The notes below the pieces were generated by a model. It saw nothing but the letters and a program-made list of their open reading frames with translations. It did not search any database and was not told where the DNA came from. From assembly GCF_014648635.1 (NCBI RefSeq), contig NZ_BMRM01000019.1, positions 62,001 to 126,000 of the forward strand: a DNA stretch of 64,000 nucleotides, read 5' to 3'. This DNA comes from Streptomyces cinerochromogenes. GTDB lineage: Bacteria > Actinomycetota > Actinomycetes > Streptomycetales > Streptomycetaceae. Positions within the stretch are counted from its first letter, which is position 1. Each line of letters starts with the position of its first letter. Position numbers and translations under genes: made by a program. Positions 35,363 through 44,700 of this stretch are shown one piece after another.

Positions 35363-36847
35363 TCAGCGGTAGCCGGCCGCGGTGACGTTGGCCTGCACCG
35401 CGTTGTCCGTCACGTCGGAGGGGTAGCCGGCGACGATGGCCCCCTCGTAGAAGGTGCCGGCGCTCAGGTTGGCGCCGCCGCCGGGCTTGCAGCAGTCACC
35501 GCCGCTTCCCAGGACGATGGCACCCTGTTTCTTCATCGGGCTGTATCCGTTCGGCAGGCCGCCGTCCCACAAGGTGGTCAGGCTGCCGGACTGCGCGTTG
35601 GCGCCCTTGAGGGCGAATCTGGACGTCCCGTTGTTCTTCAGCATCGCGGTGACGAATGTGCCGCTGAACGCCCGCTGGTTGGGGTTCCAGGACTGGTTGC
35701 CTCCGGAGTACAGGCCCCATTCGAGATCGGCCTGCACCCAAGGGCCGCTGCCCGAACAGCCGCCGAACCAGCACTGGGTGCTGAAGTTGATCGCGTCCAT
35801 CGCCCCGGCGGCGTCGGCGCTCCTCGTCGTCTCGCTGTTGCCGTAGTCGAAGCAGCAGCCGCCGTTGACGTGGGTGCCGCTGGTCACCATGTACGCCCCT
35901 TCGGGCGCGCTGCCGGTCGGCACGCCCGTCAGGTGACCGTCCCGCCAGTAGCTGTTCCCGGGATTGATGTAGAGCGAGTACGCCTTGGTGCCCCCGGCGG
36001 TCAGCGACTCGGAGGTCGCCTTGGCGGGGCTGCTCTGGCTCGATCCCGGGACCTGGGCCGAACCCTGGTACCACAGGTCGTTTCCGTGTCCGGACTGGTC
36101 GTAGACGACCGTGATCACACACGAGGTGCCCGCGCAGAACGCGTCCTGCGCCGCCGCGTCGGCGAAGCCGCCGGCCGCAAGCACACCAATGTTTCTGGTC
36201 GCGTTGTCCGAGGAGCGCCTGACCTGGTAAAGGTTGCCGTTGTACGAGCCCAGGAGGGCCCGCACCGTGCTGTGCGCGGCCACGCACGGCGTACCGCCCG
36301 CCGCGTAGATGTCGCACGGGCCCGATCCGTCGGGCGGCGCAGTCGACGGCGTGCTCCACTTCTGGTTGCTCTGGCCGTTGCAGGTCCACAGGATGACCGC
36401 GGTGCCGTTGGCCGTACCCGCCCCGTTGACGTCCAGGCACAGGCCGGACCGGACGCCGGTGATGGAGCCGTCGGCGTTCTGCCGCCACTGCTGGTTCTGC
36501 TGCCCGTTGCAGGACCAGATGATCACCGCGGTTCCCGGAGCGGTCCGGTCGCCGTAGGCGTCCACGCACCGGGTGCCGCCCATCGTCCTCAGCTCACCCG
36601 CCGACGTGAACTCGAACGCCTGGTTCGCCTGACCGTTGCAGTCCCAGACGTCCAGCGCCGTGCCGGCCGTGTCGACACCGCCCTTGACATCGAGGCACCG
36701 CCCCGACGCCGCACTCACCAGGGGCGCCGGCGCCGATGCCGACCGCGCCGGCGCGATCGACAGCAGCATGGCCAGCAGCGCCGTCACACAGACGGCGGCG
36801 GCCGTCGTCAAGCGGGAGCTCCGGAACGAAACCGATGAAGGCTGCAT
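35363..36847 (-). CDS. secreted GH54 alpha-L-arabinofuranosidase with N-terminal lectin domain (copy 2)
   Basis: A 494-residue protein from the ATG at 36847 (GAGGAAC upstream). Signal peptide to about residue 36. The domain order is reversed against the other two copies: the ricin-type domain comes first (about 40-165; 'NQAFEF', 'NQQWRQ', 'NQKWST'), then the GH54 domain from 'GPCDIYAAGGTPCVAAHST' to the end. The catalytic part keeps 'WVQADLEWGLY', but the acid/base loop reads 'GSGGDCCKPGGG', with a Cys pair and a small insertion absent from copies 1 and 3. This may shift specificity. A near-match to a CebR box lies just upstream. Confidence 0.9.
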   Translation of the reverse strand: MQPSSVSFRSSRLTTAAAVCVTALLAMLLSIAPARSASAPAPLVSAASGRCLDVKGGVDTAGTALDVWDCNGQANQAFEFTSAGELRTMGGTRCVDAYGDRTAPGTAVIIWSCNGQQNQQWRQNADGSITGVRSGLCLDVNGAGTANGTAVILWTCNGQSNQKWSTPSTAPPDGSGPCDIYAAGGTPCVAAHSTVRALLGSYNGNLYQVRRSSDNATRNIGVLAAGGFADAAAQDAFCAGTSCVITVVYDQSGHGNDLWYQGSAQVPGSSQSSPAKATSESLTAGGTKAYSLYINPGNSYWRDGHLTGVPTGSAPEGAYMVTSGTHVNGGCCFDYGNSETTRSADAAGAMDAINFSTQCWFGGCSGSGPWVQADLEWGLYSGGNQSWNPNQRAFSGTFVTAMLKNNGTSRFALKGANAQSGSLTTLWDGGLPNGYSPMKKQGAIVLGSGGDCCKPGGGANLSAGTFYEGAIVAGYPSDVTDNAVQANVTAAGYR

Positions 36848-36879
36848 GGTGTTCCTCGGGTACGTGGAGGGCGAGGGTC

Positions 36880-36893
36880 TGGGAGCACTCCGA
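36880..36893. promoter_or_regulatory. CebR-like operator, imperfect
   Basis: TGGGAGCACTCCGA matches the known CebR box TGGGAGCGCTCCCA at 12 of 14 positions. It sits 33 bp before the start of GH54 copy 2, a plausible repressor position. Confidence 0.4.
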
Positions 36894-36940
36894 CTTTGCG
36901 AAACACGCTCTCCTTCGGGTGGCATCGGGGCCGTGTGGCG

Positions 36941-36964
36941 CCCCGGTGGCGAAGCCACCAGGGG
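36941..36964 (-). terminator. hairpin after GH54 copy 3
   Basis: CCCCGGTGGC and GCCACC-A-GGGG pair over ten positions with one bulged A around a GAA loop. It lies 15 bp beyond the stop of the gene ending at 36980. Confidence 0.6.
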
Positions 36965-36979
36965 CCGGAGCGGGTCAGG

Positions 36980-38575
36980 TCAGCTGAGGTTCCACTGCTG
37001 GTTGGAGCCGCCGTTGCAGGTCCAGAGTTCGGCCAGGGCGCCGTTGGCGGTGGAGGCGCCGGTGACATCGAGGCAGAGTCCGGACTGGGTGCCGGTGATC
37101 GTGCCGTTGGAGTTCAGCTGCCACTGCTGGTTGGCGCCGCCGTTGCATGGCCAGGTCTCCACCTTGGTGCCGGCGGAGGTCTGGTTGTTGTACGCGTCCA
37201 GGCACATCTGACTGCTGCCGCTGTAGACGGTCAGCTGGTTGGAGGACGTGCGGGTCCAGGTCTGGTTGGCGGTGCCGCTGCAGTCCCAGATCTGCGGCTG
37301 TGTGCCGGCCGTGGTGGACGAGTTCGGCACGTCGAGGCACTTGCCCGCGCCCACCGCGTGCAGCGCGCCGGTGCTCGTCCCGCCGGACGCATTGCTGTAT
37401 CCGGCCGCGGTGATGTTGGCCTGAACCGCGTTCTCGGTGGCGTCCGACGGGTAGCCGGAGGTCATCACGCCCTCGTAGAAGGTGCCTTGGGCGCCCTTGC
37501 TGTTGTCGCCACCGATGCCCAGGATGATGGCGCCCTGCTTCCGCATCGGGTTGTAGCCCGCGACGTTGGGACGTGGTCCGTCGTAGAAGGTGGACAGGCC
37601 GCCGGACTGCGCGTTGCCCCCACGGATCGCCCAGTGGTTCGGGCCACCCTTGATGATGGCGGTCGTATACCGGTGGTTGATGGTCGGGTCGCCCGCGTTG
37701 TAGTGCTGGTTCACTCCGGAGAACAGGCCGTTCTCCAGGTCGGCCATGATCCAGGGGCCGTTGCCCGCACCATAGCCCCAGACCTTGATGTTGCCGAAGT
37801 AGATGGCCTCCATGGTGCCGTTGCCGTCGTCGTTGTTGGACGTCTCGGCGTTGCCGTAGTCGAAGCAGCAGCCGCCGTTGTAGTGCGTGCCGTCGAAGAT
37901 CGCATACATGCCTTCGGGGTTGTCCCCGGTCGCGATGCCGTTTGTGTGGTTGTTGCGGTACCCCGTGCCGGGCGCCACGAAGAGGCCGTAGGCCTTGTGA
38001 CCGCCCACCGTGGTGGGCGCGGCGGTCGCGTTCGCGAGGTTGTCGGGACCGCCGGCGGCACCGCCGCCGGGCGCCTGGGTGAGATGGTTGCCGCGGCCGG
38101 ACTGGTCGTAGAGGATCGTGATCAGGCAGGTCGTCCCCGCGCAGAACGAGTCCTGGGCGGCGGCGTCGGCGTACCCGCCCGCACTCAGAACGCCGACATC
38201 CCGGGTGGTGTTGTCCGAGGCACGCCGGACCTGGTAGAGCGGCCCGGTGTATGAGGCGTACAACGCCCGCGTCGTACTGTGCGCCGCCACACAGGGCGTA
38301 CCGCCCGCCGCGTAGAGATCACACGGCCCGGACGTGGCGGCCCGGGCCGTCTCTGCCGTGGCCGTGGCACCGGCCAGCGCGCCGACGACGAGCACGGCCG
38401 CGGCCCCCGCCCGGACGAACGTTCTCGGCAGGGAGCGGTGGGAGCGCTCCCATTGTTGTACAGGTGCCTGATCCGGCACATTTTCCGGCCTGCCGCGGCG
38501 CCGTAGCGCGGCGAGCAGCCGTTGGACGCCACCGCGCCCGGACAGCAGGTGGCGTCTCGTACGTGTGGTTCCCAT
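36980..38575 (-). CDS. secreted GH54 alpha-L-arabinofuranosidase with C-terminal lectin domain (copy 3)
   Basis: A 531-residue protein; ATG at 38575 with AGGGAGA upstream. The N-region before the signal hydrophobic stretch is unusually long and basic (about 54 residues, then 'AAAVLVVGALAGATATAETA'). The GH54 domain begins 'GPCDLYAAGGTPCVAAHST' and includes 'WIMADLENGLF' and 'ILGIGGDNSKGA'. The ricin-type domain at the C-terminus has 'NQTW', 'NQQW', 'NQQW'. It is the promoter-proximal gene of the minus-strand CAZyme run. A perfect CebR-type box lies inside its 5' coding region, so the true start could be further in, but no good internal start is visible. Confidence 0.88.
   Translation of the reverse strand: MGTTRTRRHLLSGRGGVQRLLAALRRRGRPENVPDQAPVQQWERSHRSLPRTFVRAGAAAVLVVGALAGATATAETARAATSGPCDLYAAGGTPCVAAHSTTRALYASYTGPLYQVRRASDNTTRDVGVLSAGGYADAAAQDSFCAGTTCLITILYDQSGRGNHLTQAPGGGAAGGPDNLANATAAPTTVGGHKAYGLFVAPGTGYRNNHTNGIATGDNPEGMYAIFDGTHYNGGCCFDYGNAETSNNDDGNGTMEAIYFGNIKVWGYGAGNGPWIMADLENGLFSGVNQHYNAGDPTINHRYTTAIIKGGPNHWAIRGGNAQSGGLSTFYDGPRPNVAGYNPMRKQGAIILGIGGDNSKGAQGTFYEGVMTSGYPSDATENAVQANITAAGYSNASGGTSTGALHAVGAGKCLDVPNSSTTAGTQPQIWDCSGTANQTWTRTSSNQLTVYSGSSQMCLDAYNNQTSAGTKVETWPCNGGANQQWQLNSNGTITGTQSGLCLDVTGASTANGALAELWTCNGGSNQQWNLS
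38439..38452. promoter_or_regulatory. perfect CebR-type operator inside the 5' coding region
   Basis: TGGGAGCGCTCCCA, identical to the published Streptomyces CebR (cellobiose repressor) box. It lies about 125 bp inside the GH54 copy 3 gene and encodes part of its long N-region. Bound repressor there would act as a roadblock. Confidence 0.55.
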
Positions 38576-38758
38576 CCGATCTCCCTACTGTGCCGGCGTA
38601 ACCCAGTCCGGGTTTTGTAGGTGGCGCTGACATATGCGGATGCGCTGTCACATGCCGTTCGTGCAGTGAGATTGCAGAGAGGTTTCGGGGGGAGACGGTG
38701 CTCCCGATTCCGCAGGGCTGTCAAGGGTGCGGAGCCTTCTTCCTCGGCTCTTGTCGCG

Positions 38759-38768
38759 GAATCGATTC
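38759..38768. promoter_or_regulatory. palindrome GAATCGATTC, copy 1
   Basis: A perfect 10-bp palindrome with central CG, as in LacI-family operators, 184 bp upstream of the first CAZyme gene. An identical copy is at 39096. It is a candidate site for the second LacI regulator. Confidence 0.45.
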
Positions 38769-39095
38769 GATGGCCGATTCCTGCGGATCGGCCATCGACC
38801 GGCGCGCTTGAGCACGTTCGGCGAGGCGGCGGGCAAGTGTGGTGCGCCCCCCGCCGGCGCGGCGCGGCGGATCGCGTGGGTTCGCCCGACGGCCGGGCCC
38901 GGATCACCCGGGCGACCCACCATCACGTCACTGAGCGGGGATGCAGCCACCGAACCCCGGGTGGTGAGAGGCCGGTGCGATGGCACGGGCCGAAGCGGCG
39001 GGCCTCGGCCCGTGCGTCGGAGCCGCCCTGGTCTTGTGGCACGCCATTGACCCCACCCTCCGCTGGTCGTAGCCTCCCGTCGAAGCGCTTGCATG

Positions 39096-39105
39096 GAATC
39101 GATTC
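39096..39105. promoter_or_regulatory. palindrome GAATCGATTC, copy 2
   Basis: The second exact copy, about 520 bp before the second lacI gene and 337 bp from copy 1. It differs in its centre from CGAACCGGTTCG used near the first lacI, so the two regulators may have separate targets. Confidence 0.45.
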
Positions 39106-39621
39106 GCTACGTATTCGCTGTCTGCCCTCCCGCAACGCGTGAGACGCGGAACGCGTGTCTGTGCCCGGCAGCCCGACGCAGTTCCCCACGTACTCATGGC
39201 ACTCGGGCATTCTTCGGCCGCCGCCCTGGCCCACGGCGCGCGGGCCATCTGCCTGGCACCAGGGCGCTCGTCCGGCACCACCCATGACGAGTCCCTCGGG
39301 GGTGGCTGCGCCGCCGTATGCACGGCCCGCCGCCGCGGACTCATCACCCTTGCGCCGCACGTCCACAGCGAAGTGGCGCCGAAGCCGAGGAAGACGCGAT
39401 GAGACGAGACCCGGCCGCTTGGCCACGGCCGCCATGACTCCATCGACAACGGCGATCATGCTGACGGCACCGACACGAGGCGAGGCGGGCACCTCGCCGG
39501 CAGCTGGATCGGCGACGGGCTCCGCGACGGCTCCGCCCCTCCCCGCCACTCCATGCCCCGCCGGCGAGCCGATTCGCGCGAGGTATTCTGCCGGCTGGCC
39601 GGCAGGTTCTTGGGGAGTCGC

Positions 39622-40665
39622 ATGAACATAGGGGAGATCGCCCGGCGCGCCGGCGTGTCACGTAGCACTGTGTCGTATGCGCTCAGCGGCAAGCGACACG
39701 TCGCGCCCAGCACCCGCAGACGGATCCAAGACGTCATCGACGAATTGGGATATCGCCCCAACGCGGCGGCGAGGGCTCTCAAGGAGGGCCGGACCCGGAC
39801 GCTCGGTCTCGTGATCCCACCGGCCGGCAACCGGCTCACGCACATGCAGCTGGACTTCGTCGCCAGCGTGGTCGACGCCGCCGCCCGGGTGGACCTGGAC
39901 GTACTGCTGTCCTCCTCCGGCGGGGATCACGACCGTTCCTTCGAGCGCCTGGTCTCGGAGTACCGGGTGGACGGCGTGATCCTGATGGAGATCCGCCTGG
40001 AGGACCCTCGCGTGGGCCGCCTGCAGAAGGCCGGGCTGCCCTTCGTCGGTATCGGGCACACAGCCGGCGACCAGCAGATGTCCTGGATCGACATCGATTA
40101 CGCCGGCTTGATCCAGCACTGCGTGCGGCACCTCGCCGATCTGGGGCACCGCCGGGTGGCTCTGGTCACCCGTTCCCCGGAACTCATCGCGGCCGGCTAC
40201 GGCCCCGCCCGCAGGGCCAGGGAGGGCTTCGAGACCGCTCTGACCGAACGCGGTCTCGACGGCATCGAAGTGTCGTGCGGGGACGATGCCCGCTCCGGCA
40301 AGGAATGCGTCGAGGCGCTCCTGCGCAGCCATCCGGACCTCACCGCGGTCACCACCATCAACGAGGCCGCCCTGCCCGGCATCCAGCGTGCGCTGGCGGA
40401 CACAGGCCTCGAAGTGCCGTACGACTTCTCCATCACCGGAGTGGCGGCCAGGACATGGGCCGAGGACTTCCATCCGCCGCTCACGGCGGCGGACGTACCG
40501 GCCCAGGAGATGGGCGAGAAGGCCGTTTCCCTGCTGGTGGAACGTATCGCCTCGCCGGACACTCCGCCTCGGCACATCCTGTTGACGCCCCCGATCTCAC
40601 TGCGCTCCAGCACAGCCGCGGCACCCACCGCCCGGCCGTCGCGAGTCGATCGCGCGGCGCACTGA
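39622..40665 (+). CDS. LacI-family transcriptional regulator (second paralogue)
   Basis: A 347-residue protein; ATG at 39622 with GGGGAG upstream. The helix-turn-helix is nearly identical to that at 18336 ('MNIGEIARRAGVSRSTVSYA'), and the sensor domain is related throughout. The binding-pocket segments differ ('GHTAGDQQMSWIDIDYAG' against 'GRTAHPEGGWWVGLDHTG'), so the ligand is probably different. It is divergent from the eight-enzyme run and is the natural candidate to repress it. The near-identity of the recognition helices raises the possibility of cross-talk between the two regulators. Confidence 0.92.
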   Translation: MNIGEIARRAGVSRSTVSYALSGKRHVAPSTRRRIQDVIDELGYRPNAAARALKEGRTRTLGLVIPPAGNRLTHMQLDFVASVVDAAARVDLDVLLSSSGGDHDRSFERLVSEYRVDGVILMEIRLEDPRVGRLQKAGLPFVGIGHTAGDQQMSWIDIDYAGLIQHCVRHLADLGHRRVALVTRSPELIAAGYGPARRAREGFETALTERGLDGIEVSCGDDARSGKECVEALLRSHPDLTAVTTINEAALPGIQRALADTGLEVPYDFSITGVAARTWAEDFHPPLTAADVPAQEMGEKAVSLLVERIASPDTPPRHILLTPPISLRSSTAAAPTARPSRVDRAAH

Positions 40666-41288
40666 CGCTCTGAGCTTGTCTTTTGACCTCCGTGCGCTTG
40701 GGTGTGCAGGCGCGCCTCTGCAACGGCGGTGGCCCATGCAAGTTCTGGAGCGGACGGGCCTCCGCACGGCTGCCTTCCATGCTGGGCCGCGGTCCCCTCG
40801 ACGGCCGAAACTGCCATGATATCGGCGGCCGTGTGGTATTCGGCTTGCTGGTGAACGGGAGGAAGTGACCAGTGCAGCCGCCATACGCCCGGTGCGGGCT
40901 TCGCTGACGGTGACAGGATCTCCATACGCTTCGGCTGTGTGACGCCGGTGGCGGCCAGCGCACTGAGCGGGCCTTGGGTACTGTGGCGGATCTGCGGAAT
41001 GCAGGAACGGTACTCCGGTGGAACGCAGATCTGCGGGGCGGTACCGGCACACACGGGATGAACGGCACGGACCGTTTCCGGGTTGCCGTAGCCCCATCCG
41101 CTGACTGCGGCGTATCCGGCGTCGGCTGCGGTTGACGGGCACGAGGCGTACCGCGATCGATCCGATGTGTGGGCCCGGGACTGGCAGGTAGTGAAACCTA
41201 CAAGCCCTAGCTAGTCGATCCGCCGAATTGCTCCCGCCCCCACATGACCGACCGTGCCACGAGGATCGCGCACCTCTCTTACGGACGA

Positions 41289-41434
41289 GTGGGCAAGGTG
41301 CGATCGCAAATCCGCGCGCCCCCGAAAGCGTCACAGGCACACAGACGCATGAGGCGCCAACCGCATCGTGCGTGTCGGCGCAGCTGGTCTCGTGACGAAG
41401 CTGCACCGGAACGCTCCGGTGCAGCTTCGTCTCA
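41289..41434 (+). ncRNA. candidate small RNA or leader ending in a strong hairpin (copy B)
   Basis: ATCGCAAATCC (41303-41313) is followed about 80 nt later by a 17-bp perfect hairpin and then CTCA, the same plan as copy A at 8411. It lies about 320 bp before the restriction-modification gene on the same strand. It encodes no protein. Confidence 0.4.
41394..41431. terminator. 17-bp perfect hairpin
   Basis: GACGAAGCTGCACCGGA (41394-41410), loop ACGC, then its exact complement (41415-41431). It is one of the strongest hairpins in the window and closes candidate RNA copy B. Confidence 0.75.
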
Positions 41435-41752
41435 GACCCGGGCACGCACCCATCATGGACTGACGTGGACGCCCATTGACGGTCTCTACAACCTGTGCCA
41501 GGTCGTGCCCGGTGAGGGACCCAGGATCAGAACGGGTGCGTCTTCTCGCCCGTCGAATCGGTATTGCAGACGCTCCGCGCATTGAGGTACGCCCGGGACG
41601 CACTCCCGGCTCACGCTCCGACCGGCCCTCGAACGCGTGGCTTTGGCGGCTTGTCACCAATCAACCCACATCCACTGGTGTTTGCTGCTTGAGATGTCAT
41701 GGGCATTCTGTATGGGTCTGATCGTCGGCGTGGGTGCAACCTTGGGGGGCCG

Positions 41753-44700
41753 ATGGCAAGAGGGGACGTCTGGGCGGGAAAGGGCACGACCGGATCGGTA
41801 GCGGACCTCGTCGCCCGGTTCGGCGAGGAGGTCAGGGCCAAGCTGCAAGGTCCCGCAGGGGCGGTCAGCAGCAAGGAGGACAGTCTGACCGCGCCGGTGG
41901 AGCATCTGCTGCGCGGCATGGCCTCGCGGCAACGCCTGAAGCTCATCGTCCACGGTCAGAGTCGCATCAAGGAACTCGGGATCCGGCCCGACTTCGCCAT
42001 CGCCTGCGGCGGCAGGACCATAGGGCACGTCGAGCTGAAGCAGCCGGGCTCGGGGGCCGATCCGCAGAAGTGGTCGGTGAAGAGCCACGACCGCAAGCAG
42101 TGGGAGAAGATCAAGGCACTCCACAATGTGCTGTACACCGACGGATACCAGTGGGCGGTCTACCGTTTCGGCGTACAGGTCGGCCCGACCGGGATCCTGG
42201 TCGGAGACCTTGATTCCGGTAGTCGGCAACTCGTCGTCGCGGACACCGGGTTCGAGCGTGCCCTCACGCACTTCTTCCTGCCGGCGCCCATCGTCCACGA
42301 CAGCATCAACGAACTGGTCAAGCGCATCGCGGGAATCTGCGCCCTGCTGCGTGACGAGGTCACCGAGCGTCTCACCCGTGAAGAGCACGGGGAGGCTGAC
42401 GCCGCGTTCTCGATCCTGGCCGACAACTGGAAGGACCTGCTCTTTCCCGATGCTCGCCCGGAGGAGTTCGCGGACCAATACAGTCAGACGCTGACGTTCG
42501 CCATGCTGCTGGCTCGCCTTGAGCGCATTGATCTGGGCAGGCTCACGCTTCCCGAGGTCGCGATCCGACTGGGCAAGCGGCATTCCTTGATGGGCAAGGC
42601 GCTGGCGGTGCTGACGGACGACGCCCTCGACGATCTGCGGGGCATCATCGACCCGCTGATCGACGTCTTGTCGGCCGTCGACCCCGAGATGTTCAAGGAC
42701 GAGACCGGAGACGCCTACCTCCACCTGTACGAGGGCTTTCTGGGCGCCTACGACCCGGAACTGCGACGGCGGACGGGTACGTATTACACGGCTGGCGAGG
42801 TCGTCCGATTCATGGTCAGCTTCACCGACGAGGTGCTGCGTGACCGGCTCGGCCAGGAGGACGGCTACGGAAGCGAGGACGTCACCGTCGTCGATCCGGC
42901 CATGGGCACCGGGACCTTCCTCATCAACATCATCGACCACGTCGCCAAGTCCCTGTCACTGAAGTACGGCAGCACGCTCAAGGCCGGGCTTCTCCGGGAG
43001 CTCTCGGGCCGACTGGTCGGGCTGGAGAAACAGACCGGGCCGTACGCCGTCGCCGAACTCCGTGTGCACCACGCCTTCCGGTCCCACGACGCCGACATCA
43101 CGCGCCGCCCGCCGAGGCTTCTGGTGGCCGACACACTCGACGATCCCGCCGTCGAACACCACCTGGGCTTCATGTACGAGGCGATCGCCCGCCACCGCCG
43201 AATGGCGAACAAGATCAAGGCGGACGAGAAGGTCATGGTGGTCATCGGCAATCCGCCCTACCTGCGGGGTGCGAGACAGTCGGGCGTCGGACGCTGGATC
43301 ACCGAGGGCAACCCGAACGGCCAGGGCCCGATCCTCGCCCGCTTCCACCCAGAGGACAACGGACGCGTCGGATACGCCCTCGACAACCTCTACGTCTACT
43401 TCTGGGCGTGGTCCACCTGGAAGGTATTCGACCAATTGACTGCCTCGGGAGCGCCGAAGGCCCCCAGCGGGATCGTCGCCCTCATCACCAACTCCGGATA
43501 CCTGGACAGCGAGGGATCGGCCGGCATGCGCCACTACCTGCGCGAGGCCGCCGACGAGGGCTGGGTCATCGGTCTCTCTCCCGAGGGCGCCTACTCCGAC
43601 ACGCGCACCCGTGTCTTCCAGGATGTGAAGCGGGAGATCTGCATCGCCGTCTTCGTCCGTCACGGCGCCCCGGACGCGGGCACACCGGCGCGGATCTGGC
43701 GACTTGACGTCCCCGCGGGCACACGCGAGGAGAAATTCAACTGGCTGGAAGGGCTTGGCCTCGACGGTCATCGCGACGGGACCTCCTGGCAACTATGCCC
43801 CACACGGTGGACCGCGCCTTTTCATGTCCCGTCCGATTCCGAGTGGCCGGCAATGCCACCGGTGGACGCCCTGCTGCCCTGGACGAGCTCCGGCAACAAG
43901 AACAACCGCAGCTGGCCCGTCTCACCCAGCCGGGAGGTCCTGGAGAGCCGGTGGCGCAGGCTCGTCCAAGCCCCAGCGGAGGACAAGGCCGCACTGCTGA
44001 AAACCACCAGGGACCGCCGTCCGGACAAGCGGGAACCGCCACTGCCCGGGCAGCAGGAAAGGGAAAGCCTTGCCGTGGAGAAGGAGACGTTGCCGGTCAC
44101 TGTTCCCTACGGCCGGATGACCTTCGACAGGCAGTACATCATCGCGGACAGGCGAGTGATCGACTTTCCGCGACCGGCCTTGTGGTTCGCCCACAACGCC
44201 CAGCGTCAGATCTACCTGTCCGAACTCCACACGGAATCAGGCCGTCCGGGGCCGGCGGTGAGTTTCACGGCCCTGCTGCCCGACATGCACCACTTCAAAG
44301 GCACCGAAGGCGGCCGCGTCGCCCCGCTGTACCGCCACCCTCACCAGGCTGAACCAAACGTCACCCCTGGCCTGCTGCGTCTTCTCAGCAAGACGCTCGG
44401 CGTGACGGTCACCGCCGAGGACCTCTTCGCGTACATCGCGGGAACAGCCGGCCACAGCGGCTACACCCGCCGCTTCGCCGCGAATCTCGCCGAACGCGGT
44501 GTCCGTATCCCTATAACACGCGACCCGGCTCTATGGGCGGAGCTCGTGGAAGTGGGCAGGCGCACCGTGTGGATCCACACGTACGGCCAGCGCTTCGCCT
44601 CCCACCACGACAGTTCACCTGGCTCGTCCCCTAGGCTTCCCCCGGAGGAACAACCGGAATGCGTCGTCGTGATCGGAGAGGACGACGGGTTGCCTGCGGA

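Larger units (their letters stand above)
38576..39621. other. 1-kb regulatory region between the CAZyme run and the second LacI gene
   Basis: This is the divergent region between the minus-strand enzyme genes and the plus-strand regulator. It holds two identical palindromes (GAATCGATTC), an AAGCGCTT palindrome at 39083-39090 and an inverted repeat CTGCCGGC-TG-GCCGGCAG at 39588-39605 before the regulator. Open frames exist on both strands but none has a recognisable product. Confidence 0.5.
40666..41752. other. 1.1-kb intergenic region with a hairpin element
   Basis: The left 600 bp have open frames with no recognisable product and uneven base composition, possibly decayed mobile DNA, but I cannot name it. 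The right part holds candidate RNA copy B (41289-41434). I see no att site or terminal repeat pair. Confidence 0.4.

Noticed and set aside
41201..41225. A tRNA or attachment site near 41.2 kb
   Set aside because: No cloverleaf could be drawn, there is no integrase, and no matching direct repeat was seen elsewhere in the window.
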